From positions 1 to 64,000 of the forward strand of contig NZ_PVZB01000003.1 in the NCBI RefSeq assembly GCF_003002025.1: a DNA stretch of 64,000 bases, written 5' to 3'. Shown here in pieces: positions 26,104 through 35,190 of the stretch (position 1 is the first letter of the stretch; every line of letters begins with the position of its first letter). The notes under the pieces were generated by a model that made no database searches, was not told the origin of the DNA, and was given only the letters and a program-made list of their open reading frames with translations. Position numbers and translations under genes: made by a program. Source of the stretch: Paraburkholderia sp. BL25I1N1 (lineage in GTDB: Bacteria > Pseudomonadota > Gammaproteobacteria > Burkholderiales > Burkholderiaceae).

Positions 26104-27111
26104 ATGGAAATCTTCCAGTTGTCGCGCGCCAACGGCGTGCGTGACGCGATCGCGGCGGGCGCGACTTCGGCAACGGCCCAGCAAGGCGCACAAGTACGCT
26201 TTCTGGCGGGCGGCACGACCTTGCTCGACCTCATGAAGTTGAACGTGGAGCGGCCGACGCGGGTTATCGACATCAGCCGGCTGCCGCTAGACACTATCGA
26301 AGCGCTGCCCGACGGCGGCGTGAAGATCGGCGCGACGGCGCGCAATGCCGACCTCGCATTGCATCCGCTGATCCGCACGCCGTACGCCGTGCTATCGCAG
26401 GCGCTGCTCGCCGGAGCCTCGGCCCAATTGCGAAACATGGCGACGACCGGCGGCAATCTGCTGCAACGCACGCGCTGCGTCTACTTTCGCGATACCGCGA
26501 TGCCATGCAACAAGCGCGAGCCGGGCTCGGGCTGTCCGGCCATCCAGGGATTCAATCGCACGCTGGCGATTCTCGGCGCCAGCGACGCCTGCATCGCCAC
26601 CAACCCGTCGGATATGAACGTCGCCTTGACCGCGCTCGACGCCACCATTCACGTCGAAGGGACGAACGGCGCGCGCAGCATCGCGATCGACGACTTCTTC
26701 GTGTTGCCGGGCGCAACGCCACAGCGTGAGAACGTGCTCGACGCGGGCGACCTCATCACGCACGTGACACTACCGCCTCTTCCCGCGGGTGCCCGTTCCG
26801 TTTATCTGAAACTGCGCGATCGCGCGTCTTACGAGTTCGCGCTGGCGTCGGCCGCCGTGGTCATGACGCTCGACGGTGGACGCATCGGGCATGTGCGCGT
26901 CGCGCTCGGCGGCGTCGGCACGCGGCCGTGGCACGCGCTCGAAGCGGAAGCCGTGTTGCGCGGCGCAACGCCCGACGCCGCAACCTTCCGCAAAGCCGCG
27001 GATGCCGCGCTTGCAAATGCGAAGCCGCAAAGCCAGAACGGCTTCAAAGTCGAACTCGCGCGCCGCTGCATCATCCATGCGCTGACCCAGGCTACGGCCG
27101 CGACGCCCTGA
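26104..27111 (+). CDS. paoB: Molybdenum hydroxylase FAD-binding subunit (PaoB/YagS-like)
   Basis: The 335-residue protein has the FAD-binding signature FLAGGTTLLDLMKLNVERP and ATTGGNLLQRTRC. It also contains the Cys-rich insert CVYFRDTAMPCNKREPGSGC, which in PaoB carries an extra [4Fe-4S] cluster. It transfers electrons from the molybdenum site to an acceptor. It starts 11 bp after the small subunit stop and shares its transcript. Confidence 0.9.
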   Translation: MEIFQLSRANGVRDAIAAGATSATAQQGAQVRFLAGGTTLLDLMKLNVERPTRVIDISRLPLDTIEALPDGGVKIGATARNADLALHPLIRTPYAVLSQALLAGASAQLRNMATTGGNLLQRTRCVYFRDTAMPCNKREPGSGCPAIQGFNRTLAILGASDACIATNPSDMNVALTALDATIHVEGTNGARSIAIDDFFVLPGATPQRENVLDAGDLITHVTLPPLPAGARSVYLKLRDRASYEFALASAAVVMTLDGGRIGHVRVALGGVGTRPWHALEAEAVLRGATPDAATFRKAADAALANAKPQSQNGFKVELARRCIIHALTQATAATP

Positions 27112-27135
27112 ACCGTCCATCGAAAGGAACGCACC

Positions 27136-29373
27136 ATGTCCACCTTGCCCGACTCCGTGCTGTCCGTGATCGGACAGCCTCAAGCGCGCGTCGACGGACC
27201 GCTGAAGGTCAGCGGCGGCGCTATCTATACCTCCGACGTGGATCTGCCCGATCTGCTGGTTGCCGTGCCGGTGTGCAGCACGATCGCGAGCGGCCGGCTC
27301 GTGTCGCTCGATATCGCGGAGGCCGAGGCGATGCCCGGCGTGCACGCGGTGCTGCATCGAGACAATATCGGCCGCTTCTACCGGATCTCCGGCAACTCCA
27401 TGGAGACCGGCTATGTCGACGAAGCGCGGCCGCCCTTCGAGGACGACATCATCCGCTACTACGGCCAGTACATCGCTGTCGTGATCGCCGATACCTTCGA
27501 AGCGGCGAGCGCGGCGTCGGCGGCGATCGGCGCCCGCTACGAAGTCACGCCGCACGACGTGCGCGACGAACTCGAGGCCGACGAGAAGCCCAAGGTCGAG
27601 AGCGAGCGCGGCGACCCGGACGGTGCGTTCGACGCTGCGCCGACGACGCTCGACGCAACCTACGTGACGCCGACGGAAACGCACAACCCGATCGAACTGC
27701 ACGCGTCGATCGCGGACTGGGACGGAGAGAACTACACGTTTTACGAGACCACGCAGGCCATCACGGTCCATTTGGGCACGCTCTCGCAGATGCTCGGCGT
27801 GCCGAAGGAAAAGATCCGCGTGATCTCCCGCTATCTTGGATCAGGCTTCGGCGGCAAGCTCTGGATGTGGCCGCACACACTGCTCGCGGCGGCGGCAACG
27901 CGTCAGATGGGCCGTCCCGTGAAGCTGGTTGTGAGCCGCAAGATGATGTTTCAGAACGTCGGCCATCGCCCCGTCACGCAGCAGCGTGTGCGGATGTCAG
28001 CCGACCGCGACGGCAAACTCACGTCATTGCAGCACGACTACGTCAACCACACCGCGATCGCCGACGAGTACCAGGAAAGCTGTGGCGAAGTCACGCCGCT
28101 CATCTACAGCACGCCGAATCTGCGTGTGACCTCGGGCCTCGCGCGCCGCAACGTCGGCTCGCCGACGTCGATGCGCGGCCCGGGTGCCGTGCCCGGCCTG
28201 TACGCAATCGAATCGGCGATGAACGAACTGGCGCATGTGCTGAACCTCGATCCCGTCGAGTTGAGGCTGCGCAATGAACCGCGCGTGGACGAGAGCACGG
28301 GTTTGCCCTTCTCCTCACGGCATCTGGTCGAATGTTTGCGCACCGGCGCCGAGCGCTTCGGATGGTCGCAGCGGACGCCGGGTGTCGGCTCGATGCAGCG
28401 CGACGGCCTGACCTTGGGCTGGGGTGTCGGCGCCTGTGTCTGGCCAGGCTTGCGCTTCTCCGCTGCGGCGGACGTCGACCTTCGAGCCGACGGCAGCGCC
28501 CGGGTGGTATGCGGCACGCAGGACATCGGCACCGGCACGTACACGGTGCTCGCACAACTGGTCGCCGAAGAAACCGGCATTCCGCTCGCGCGCATCGAGG
28601 TCGGTCTCGGCGATTCCGTCTTGCCGCTGGGACCGATTTCGGGTGGCAGCGCGGCGACGGCATCGGTGATTCCCGCCGTGCTCGATGCGGTGCGCGCGGC
28701 CAGCAAGATTTTGCTGTCGCGTGCGGCGGCCGTCGACGGTTCGCCGTTCAAAGGTGCACGTGAGGATGAACTCGCGTTCAGCGCGGGACATGTGTATCGC
28801 AAGGGCGAAGCGCCAGAGCGCGGCGTGCCGTTCGGCCAGATTCTCGAAGCAGCGAAGATGCGCGCCGCGTCGGGCAGCGGCAGCGCCAAGGGCGGCTTCG
28901 ACGATCCGCTGAAGAAACGCTTCTCCATCTATTCGTACGGCGCGCACTTCGTCGAAGTCACGTGGCAGCCGGAGATCGCGCGGTTGCGCGTGAGCCGCGT
29001 CGTCACGGTGATCGATGGAGGACGCATCGTCAACCCGCGCGCCGCGCGCAACCAGATCGAAGGCGCAGTCGTGATGGGCGTCGGCATGGCGCTGTTCGAG
29101 CACACCACGTACGACAAACAGACGGGCGCACCGATCAACAGCAACCTGGCCGATTACGTCGTTGCGACGAACGCGGACACGCCCGAACTCGACGTGACCT
29201 TTCTCGATCATCCGGATACCGTGTTCAACGAACTCGGCGCTCGCGGGATTGCGGAGATCGGGCTCGCGGGCATCGCGGCGGCGATCACCGACGCAACCTG
29301 TCATGCGACCGGCGTGCGCGTGCGCAAGCTGCCGATCATGATCGAAGATCTGCTGGCGGCGGAAACGACTTGA
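27136..29373 (+). CDS. paoC: Molybdenum hydroxylase large subunit (PaoC/YagR-like)
   Basis: The 745-residue subunit binds the molybdenum cofactor. It begins IGQPQARVDGPLKVSGGAIY, has the family GSGFGGKLW motif around residue 236, and near the C-terminus ELGARGIAEIGLAG, which holds the catalytic Glu. By homology it hydroxylates aldehydes or N-heterocycles. A maturation factor of the PaoD/XdhC type is not present in the window. RBS GAAAGGA precedes ATG 27136. Confidence 0.92.
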   Translation: MSTLPDSVLSVIGQPQARVDGPLKVSGGAIYTSDVDLPDLLVAVPVCSTIASGRLVSLDIAEAEAMPGVHAVLHRDNIGRFYRISGNSMETGYVDEARPPFEDDIIRYYGQYIAVVIADTFEAASAASAAIGARYEVTPHDVRDELEADEKPKVESERGDPDGAFDAAPTTLDATYVTPTETHNPIELHASIADWDGENYTFYETTQAITVHLGTLSQMLGVPKEKIRVISRYLGSGFGGKLWMWPHTLLAAAATRQMGRPVKLVVSRKMMFQNVGHRPVTQQRVRMSADRDGKLTSLQHDYVNHTAIADEYQESCGEVTPLIYSTPNLRVTSGLARRNVGSPTSMRGPGAVPGLYAIESAMNELAHVLNLDPVELRLRNEPRVDESTGLPFSSRHLVECLRTGAERFGWSQRTPGVGSMQRDGLTLGWGVGACVWPGLRFSAAADVDLRADGSARVVCGTQDIGTGTYTVLAQLVAEETGIPLARIEVGLGDSVLPLGPISGGSAATASVIPAVLDAVRAASKILLSRAAAVDGSPFKGAREDELAFSAGHVYRKGEAPERGVPFGQILEAAKMRAASGSGSAKGGFDDPLKKRFSIYSYGAHFVEVTWQPEIARLRVSRVVTVIDGGRIVNPRAARNQIEGAVVMGVGMALFEHTTYDKQTGAPINSNLADYVVATNADTPELDVTFLDHPDTVFNELGARGIAEIGLAGIAAAITDATCHATGVRVRKLPIMIEDLLAAETT

Positions 29374-29509
29374 GGACCGATGTTCATTGGAAGTCGTGGC
29401 CGGGAAAGCTATCCTATTAGCTTGTCTTGCGATGATCGAAGACGAACCAGGCATCGCACGCCGATAGTCGAAGGGAATGGTTCCGCCCTCGCGCGTGCCG
29501 GAGAACGCC

Positions 29510-30013
29510 ATGACTCCTTTGCTGCAAACCCTGAGGGCCGCCGCGCTGGTGGCCCTCGCACTATGTCTCGCTGTGCCGAAGACTTTTGCCCAGGCGGCGC
29601 CTGGCGTGGCGGGTTCATGGTCTCTAGTCTCGTTGACCGTCTCGAGAAGTGGCAGCGAAGTGGAAGTGCTCGGTCCGCATCCGTACGGGCAACTCATCTT
29701 CGGCAGCGATGGGCGCTACGTTCTGCTAGGCGTTCGCGGGGACTTGCCGAAGTTTGCATCGGGTAACCGCTTGTCCGGTACCTCCGAAGAGAACGAGCGC
29801 ATCGTCCAGGGCAACTTCGCGCACTTTGGCACCTATACCGTCGATCCGGCCGGACAGGTGATCGTTTTCCACATTCAGAAAAGTACCTTTCCGAACTGGG
29901 ACGGCGATGTGCAACGGCGCCCATTCACCCTCGATGGGGACCGGCTGACCTACCTCACGCCCGGGAGTTTCGGATATGGTGCATCGAAAGTCGTGTGGCA
30001 ACGAATGAAGTAA
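29510..30013 (+). CDS. Exported lipocalin-like domain protein
   Basis: The 167-residue product has a signal peptide (LRAAALVALALCLAVPKTFA) and a mature part starting AAPGVAGSWSLVSLTV, typical of lipocalin-like domain 5 proteins. The barrel strands GQLIFGSDGRYVLLG and GTYTVDPAGQVIVF follow. Such proteins bind small hydrophobic ligands in the periplasm. It follows the hydroxylase operon by 136 bp, with GGAG before ATG 29510. Co-transcription is possible but not shown. Confidence 0.78.
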   Translation: MTPLLQTLRAAALVALALCLAVPKTFAQAAPGVAGSWSLVSLTVSRSGSEVEVLGPHPYGQLIFGSDGRYVLLGVRGDLPKFASGNRLSGTSEENERIVQGNFAHFGTYTVDPAGQVIVFHIQKSTFPNWDGDVQRRPFTLDGDRLTYLTPGSFGYGASKVVWQRMK

Positions 30014-30268
30014 GCAGCACAACGTGCGGTGCATAACTTCCATCGCCGGCGCCCAGTCCCGAATGCGGCGCATGTCGATTCGTCGACCAGGAATCACAAG
30101 GCGAATCTAAAGACCTTTCTTGTAAGCGAATTGTCGTCCATCATATTCAAGCCAGAACGATCATGCACTGTCATCGAAGTTTGATGGAGACGGTGGCGGC
30201 TTAACACGTCCCTCCGCCGCGGCCTCCGCTCAAAACAATAGTTATGCCTGGCGATATCAGGGATTTCC

Positions 30269-31594
30269 ATGCTCGACGATTCGCCCCTACTCGGACAAGG
30301 CTCGATGACAGCGCACCAACGCTGGACCATCCTGGTCGCCAGCACGGGGGGAGCGCTCGAAGTGTTCGATTTCGTCATCTTCGGATTCTTTGCAAGAAGC
30401 ATCGGCAGCGAGTTCTTTCCGACGGTAACCGGCGTACCGGTGGAGACGTTGTCGTTCACGGTGCTGGCCATCGGCTATCTTTCCCGACCGGTCGGCGGCA
30501 TCCTCCTCGGGCGATTCGGCGACACGCACGGGCGGCGCCTCGTCTTCATCTCGTCGGCGATGATCGCCTCCGTTTCGACGCTTCTCATCGGAATACTTCC
30601 TTCATACGCGGCATGGGGCGCGGCCGCCCCGGCGCTCCTTCTCGTGCTGCGGCTCATGCAGGGCCTCTGCCTCGGCGGTGAATTGCCGGGCGCAGTCGTC
30701 TACGCGGTCGAAACCGCGCGCGGCAGGCCGGGGCTTTTGTGCGGCATCGTGTTCGTCGCGGTCAATCTTGCGTTGCTTCTGGCGACGAGCATGAATCTTG
30801 TCATGCAATGGGTGCTCACACCCGGGCAAGTCAACGCGTTCGGATGGCGGATCGGCTTCCTGCTGGGTGGAATGGTCGGGCTGTTGAGCTTTGCTTTGCG
30901 GCGTACGCTTGCGGAGACCGACGAGTACGCGCAGGCCATCGGCGCCCGCCATCGCGAGCCCCTTGCTGTCCTGTTACGCAACCATTTCGCTCCCCTGATG
31001 ACAGGCGCTGCCGCGTCGCTGCTGGCGGGCGCGTCGGGCGGCATCTTTATCGGCTTCGCGCCGGGTCATCTGAAAAAGCTTCAATACGACACGCAACAGA
31101 TCGCGAGTGCCCAGACGTGCTATCTGATCGCCCTAGCTGCCTGCATTCTCGTGACGGCGCACGCTGGCGACCTGTTGCCGCGTCGCTACGTGTTCAGGTT
31201 GGGAACCGTCCTGTCCGCGCTTTTCGCGCCCTTCTTCTTCATCGCGGCCGCCCGGCACTATGCGAGCCTGCCCGCGCTGTTCCTGATGGCCGGCGTCGTC
31301 AGTTCGATCGCCAACGGAACCTTCGCGTGCGCGATTGCAGAAATGTTTCCCGTCGACGTCCGCTTCAGCGGCGTTGCGACGGCCATGAATCTCGGTCTGT
31401 CCGCGTCGCTGGGACTGACGCCGCTCGCGGCAAATTTCCTTGTTTCCGGTCTGCACTGGATGCCCGCACCCGCGCTCGTCATGGTGTTGTGCTCGGCGAT
31501 TGCATGCGCGGCTTCATTCGGAATGAAGCGCGAGCGGCGGCGCCCCGACATAGTCGCTGTGAGCAGGAACTCGCGATGGCAGGAGCGCAGATGA
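30269..31594 (+). CDS. MFS transporter (metabolite:H+ symporter type)
   Basis: The 441-residue protein has twelve helices and the family motif VGGILLGRFGDTHGRR near residues 75-90, followed by LMQGLCLGGELPGAVVY. This matches the MHS group that imports citrate, ketoglutarate, shikimate or dicarboxylates. The last codons overlap the next gene (ATGA), so the transporter and the downstream regulator are co-translated. The substrate is unknown. Confidence 0.9.
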   Translation: MLDDSPLLGQGSMTAHQRWTILVASTGGALEVFDFVIFGFFARSIGSEFFPTVTGVPVETLSFTVLAIGYLSRPVGGILLGRFGDTHGRRLVFISSAMIASVSTLLIGILPSYAAWGAAAPALLLVLRLMQGLCLGGELPGAVVYAVETARGRPGLLCGIVFVAVNLALLLATSMNLVMQWVLTPGQVNAFGWRIGFLLGGMVGLLSFALRRTLAETDEYAQAIGARHREPLAVLLRNHFAPLMTGAAASLLAGASGGIFIGFAPGHLKKLQYDTQQIASAQTCYLIALAACILVTAHAGDLLPRRYVFRLGTVLSALFAPFFFIAAARHYASLPALFLMAGVVSSIANGTFACAIAEMFPVDVRFSGVATAMNLGLSASLGLTPLAANFLVSGLHWMPAPALVMVLCSAIACAASFGMKRERRRPDIVAVSRNSRWQERR

Positions 31595-33351
31595 ACACGC
31601 CAGAATCCATCCGGATTGCGGATGTCGAGCTGAACATTCAGCGCTACGAATTGCGCCGCGCGGGTGAGAAGGTCAGCCTCGAGCGTCTGCCGATGGAGCT
31701 GCTGATCCTGATGGCATCCCGCAACGGGCAACTCGTCACGCGTGCGGATATTGTAAGAGCACTGTGGGGCGCGAATGCGTATCGGGAAACGGACAACTGC
31801 ATCAATACGGCAATCCGGAAAATCCGTGTGGCGCTGCACGACGACCCGGTCAATCCGCAGCACATCATCACGGTGAAGGGCAAAGGCTATCGACTGAATA
31901 ACGTACGGCCGATGCCGGAGGAGCCGGTACCCGCTCCGCAGGAAGCCGCGCGAATACTGGTTCTGCCGTTCGAAAACCAGACTGGCGATTCCGGCCAGAA
32001 CAGCTTCTGCGATGCACTGGCCGACGAAACTTCCGCCAGCATCGGCATGCTCGATCCGGAGCGCATCCTCGTCATTTCGAGGACGACTGCCGCCCACTGC
32101 AGACGGGTCAGCATGAGCATTGCGGAGATAGCGCGCGAGTTGTCGATCGACTATGTCCTGGAAGGCGAGCTCAAGCGCGACGGCGTGAGGATCCGCATTC
32201 TGGCGCAATTGATCCGTTGCTTCGATCAGGTGCAGATCTGGAGCCGCGCGTATGAGCCGATGTCGCGCGGCGCGCTGGAAATCCAGAAAGAGGTGGGAGC
32301 GGCGCTCGCCCGGGAGGTGTCACCCGCGCTCGCGGCACAGCGGCGGCACATGCTGACGAGACGTTTGCCGGTCGATCCGGCGGCACACGATGCGTATCTG
32401 CGCGGCCGTTACTACTGGACGCGCCGCGTGCACTTCGATGCGGGGTTTGCCGCGCATCACGCGCTGAGCGACGAGGACTTCGTGCGCGCGCGCGGCTACT
32501 TCGAGCGCGCGATAGAACGGGACCCGACTTACGCGCTCGGATATGTGGGGATGTCGAACGTTTTGGGTGCCACGGCGACGCATGGAGTCTGTGCGCCGTC
32601 GGAGGGCCATCCGCTAGCGCGGCAGGCGGCGTTGCAAGCACTGGAACTGGACGCCAGTCTTCCTGAAGCCCACCAGGCGCTAGCGGGCGTGCACTATTTC
32701 TATGACTGGGACTGGCGGCGTGCCGAAGAAGAGTTCCTCGAAGCGTTGCGGCTGAACCCAAGCCACGCTGAAACGTGCCGCCTATATGCACGCCTGCTGC
32801 TGGTGCTTGGGCGAGAAGCGGAAGGCAGAGCGCAGTTCGAGCGAGCCGAAAAGGTCGACCCGCTCGGGTTCGAAGGATCGCGCGTATTCGGACTCGTACA
32901 GGCAGGCAAATACGACGAAGTAATTCGCGAGTGCCTGCACGCCGGGCGTGGCAATCGCTCCCCGCTCGTCTATCAACTGCTGGCGACCGCGTATGAAGAG
33001 CAGGGTCAATACGAGGAGGCAGTCGACGCGACCATCGACGCGCTAACACGGTGCGGCGAATTCGCTCGCGCAGAGACTATTCGCACGATCTGGGAGGCCG
33101 GCGGCTATCAAAAAGTCCTTCAATGGTATTTGCAGGATTTGACGGCGAGGCGTCAAAGGCGCTACACGTCGCCGTTTCTATTTGCGGAAATTTACGCGCG
33201 GCTCGACCAGCCGGACGAGATGTTTCATTGGCTCGACCTCGCGCTTGCGGAGCATTCGCCGCGCCTGTGCGAGCTTCGTACCAACGCATGGTTTCATCGC
33301 TATCGGTCGATGGGGCGATTCCGCAACGTCGAAAAGCGTATCGGCTACTGA
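31591..33351 (+). CDS. Winged-helix regulator with TolB-like and TPR domains
   Basis: The 586-residue protein has an OmpR/CadC-type winged helix (residues 5-105, with IRVALHDDPVNPQHIITVKG at its end). A TolB-like segment (ILVLPFENQTGD, then DYVLEGELKRDG) follows, with TPR helices from about 260 to the end. Unlike CadC, no transmembrane segment lies between the domains, so it should be cytoplasmic. The ATG at 31591 overlaps the transporter stop and has an AGGAG site. It likely controls the transporter or a wider regulon; the signal is unknown. Confidence 0.85.
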   Translation: MNTPESIRIADVELNIQRYELRRAGEKVSLERLPMELLILMASRNGQLVTRADIVRALWGANAYRETDNCINTAIRKIRVALHDDPVNPQHIITVKGKGYRLNNVRPMPEEPVPAPQEAARILVLPFENQTGDSGQNSFCDALADETSASIGMLDPERILVISRTTAAHCRRVSMSIAEIARELSIDYVLEGELKRDGVRIRILAQLIRCFDQVQIWSRAYEPMSRGALEIQKEVGAALAREVSPALAAQRRHMLTRRLPVDPAAHDAYLRGRYYWTRRVHFDAGFAAHHALSDEDFVRARGYFERAIERDPTYALGYVGMSNVLGATATHGVCAPSEGHPLARQAALQALELDASLPEAHQALAGVHYFYDWDWRRAEEEFLEALRLNPSHAETCRLYARLLLVLGREAEGRAQFERAEKVDPLGFEGSRVFGLVQAGKYDEVIRECLHAGRGNRSPLVYQLLATAYEEQGQYEEAVDATIDALTRCGEFARAETIRTIWEAGGYQKVLQWYLQDLTARRQRRYTSPFLFAEIYARLDQPDEMFHWLDLALAEHSPRLCELRTNAWFHRYRSMGRFRNVEKRIGY

Positions 33352-33483
33352 TCCCGGAGCCCGGCTCCGTCAAGCCGGACGGTCCCGCTCCGAACTTTAG
33401 CGTGCCACCGTTACGCGCGACGAGTGTATTCACAGGCACTCACCGTGCGTAACGCGCGGTCGCGCAAAGCTGTTGCGCTGCAG

Positions 33484-33729
33484 TCAATGGTGGCGGAACG
33501 GATTGGCCGCCACACGGCTTTGCTCCGGGGATTGCAGGGTGTTGAGGTCCGGATAGGACTGCCGCGCCGGATTCATTGCCATTCCCGTCTCACCCCTCGA
33601 CGCGTCGCTGACGCCGCCGACATCCTGAGCAGACGGCGCGGTTCCCGATGGTACGGGTTTGTCTTGCGCCCACGCTTGTCCCACGAACATGCCGATCGCG
33701 CAGACCGCCACGATTCGAAGCGTTTTCAT
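33484..33729 (-). CDS. Small exported protein
   Basis: The 81-residue product starts with a signal peptide (MKTLRIVAVCAIGMFVGQAW, cleavage near WAQ). The mature part is about 60 residues, polar, and ends NPFRHH. No cysteine or repeat is seen and no family is recognised. GGAAGGAG precedes the ATG at 33729. Confidence 0.72.
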   Translation of the reverse strand: MKTLRIVAVCAIGMFVGQAWAQDKPVPSGTAPSAQDVGGVSDASRGETGMAMNPARQSYPDLNTLQSPEQSRVAANPFRHH

Positions 33730-33890
33730 GTCAATTTCTCCTTCCCAAAAGTGCGAGAACGGTCAGTGCATGACCGGCCGTAAGGCGATCCCGGACGGTC
33801 CCCGCGAAGATGCGGCGTCGCGTTGCTATCGCTTTGTCAATCCTGCGATCAGATCGTCCTTTGCACCATCGACTGAGTCTAAAGAAATTG

Positions 33891-35105
33891 TTAACGCGGA
33901 CCCGATTGCGGATCGGCGGAACGTTGTCGCGCAGCCTGCTCGTTCAAGGCGAGCGTGAATCGGGCCGAATCCCAATCCTCGTCGAGTGCGCGATGCATGA
34001 GTTCCTGCTGGCTTTCCGGCGCCAACCCGCCGACCGGCGGGTCGCGGTCGAGGTCGGTAGGGAACGGGTATCCCTCAGCGCAGGATGCGATTGCCGCGGT
34101 AATTTCCGTGTCGCTTATCCGCCCCGAAGCGCGACGCTCGCGCAGTACCGGATACAACGCTTCGCACATTTGCGTGCGGTCGAGCACTTCCATCGCCCGG
34201 CCATAAGCCGATGAGACCTGCAAGAGGTTCGCCATGCGTTGTACGTCCGCGGTGCGATTTTCGCCGGCCGCATGGAATAACGCGGGACTGAAGAACACGG
34301 CATCGCCCTTGGAGAGCGGCAACTGGACGAAATGGTCCTCGAAATACTCGCGAAATTCGGCTCGGCGCCACGCCAGATATCCCTCGTCATAGCGCTGCGA
34401 ATACGGCAGGAGCTTCGTCGGGCCGCTCTCGACCGGCATGTCGCTATGCGCCACCGCGCCCTGCAAGGTGAGGAAGGGTGACATCCGATGGACGTGCGCG
34501 GGATAGCGTTCGGCTTTTTCAGCCGTCTGGAAACCGAGGTGGTAATCGCGATGCGCTTGCTGAGCAGCGCCGCCCGGTCTAACTACGTTGACCTGGGACG
34601 TCATCTGGTAGCACGGTCCGAGCCACGCTTGCGACACAGTCATCAGCATTGGATTTGAAAAGTATTGCGCGAATACTTCGGGTGCTCTCAGGCAGAGCTT
34701 CTCCTGGGCGTTCCAGATCCGGTCATTCGCGCCTGCCTTTGCGAAATGGTCTGCCGCACTGGAGCCTTGCTCGCGCTCACTATGAATAATGGATTCAAAG
34801 ACGGCCGTGGCATTGTCGACCGGTCTGGTATCGACAAATGCGCGCCGCAGCACCAGCACCCCTGCGCCATCGTGAAGGACGCGAGCCCATTCCGCCTGCA
34901 ACCGCGCTCTGTGCGACGCATCGCGTGTCACGCCGTCGAGTTGTGGACAGTCGTAAATGGGAATCCGCTGCATGACTTCCGACGCATAGCGGGTCGGGCC
35001 GTGGTCATCGCCCTCCAACAGCGCGACAAATTCATCTAAAGCGCAATCGCGCTCGCGGTACCAACTCTGCTCGCGCTTTTCGATGCGATCCTGGCTGTGG
35101 CCCAT
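33891..35105 (-). CDS. Phytanoyl-CoA dioxygenase (PhyH) family protein
   Basis: The 404-residue protein has the iron-binding HxD of PhyH-type oxygenases at H185-R-D187 (AQQAHRDYHLGF) and a distal H278 in FFSPALFHAAGENR, with Arg downstream for 2-oxoglutarate. PhyH enzymes hydroxylate lipids or secondary metabolites using oxygen. A weaker N-terminal part (1-60) is unlike the core. ATG 35105 is preceded by GAGGAGGGAG. The substrate cannot be inferred; it is not in an evident operon. Confidence 0.85.
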   Translation of the reverse strand: MGHSQDRIEKREQSWYRERDCALDEFVALLEGDDHGPTRYASEVMQRIPIYDCPQLDGVTRDASHRARLQAEWARVLHDGAGVLVLRRAFVDTRPVDNATAVFESIIHSEREQGSSAADHFAKAGANDRIWNAQEKLCLRAPEVFAQYFSNPMLMTVSQAWLGPCYQMTSQVNVVRPGGAAQQAHRDYHLGFQTAEKAERYPAHVHRMSPFLTLQGAVAHSDMPVESGPTKLLPYSQRYDEGYLAWRRAEFREYFEDHFVQLPLSKGDAVFFSPALFHAAGENRTADVQRMANLLQVSSAYGRAMEVLDRTQMCEALYPVLRERRASGRISDTEITAAIASCAEGYPFPTDLDRDPPVGGLAPESQQELMHRALDEDWDSARFTLALNEQAARQRSADPQSGPR

Positions 35106-35190
35106 GTCTCCCTCCTCTGTACGTCAAGGATAGCGCCACGTCGATGCACTCGCCAGGTGCATGACGCATCGACGCATGAGCCGCCCGCTG

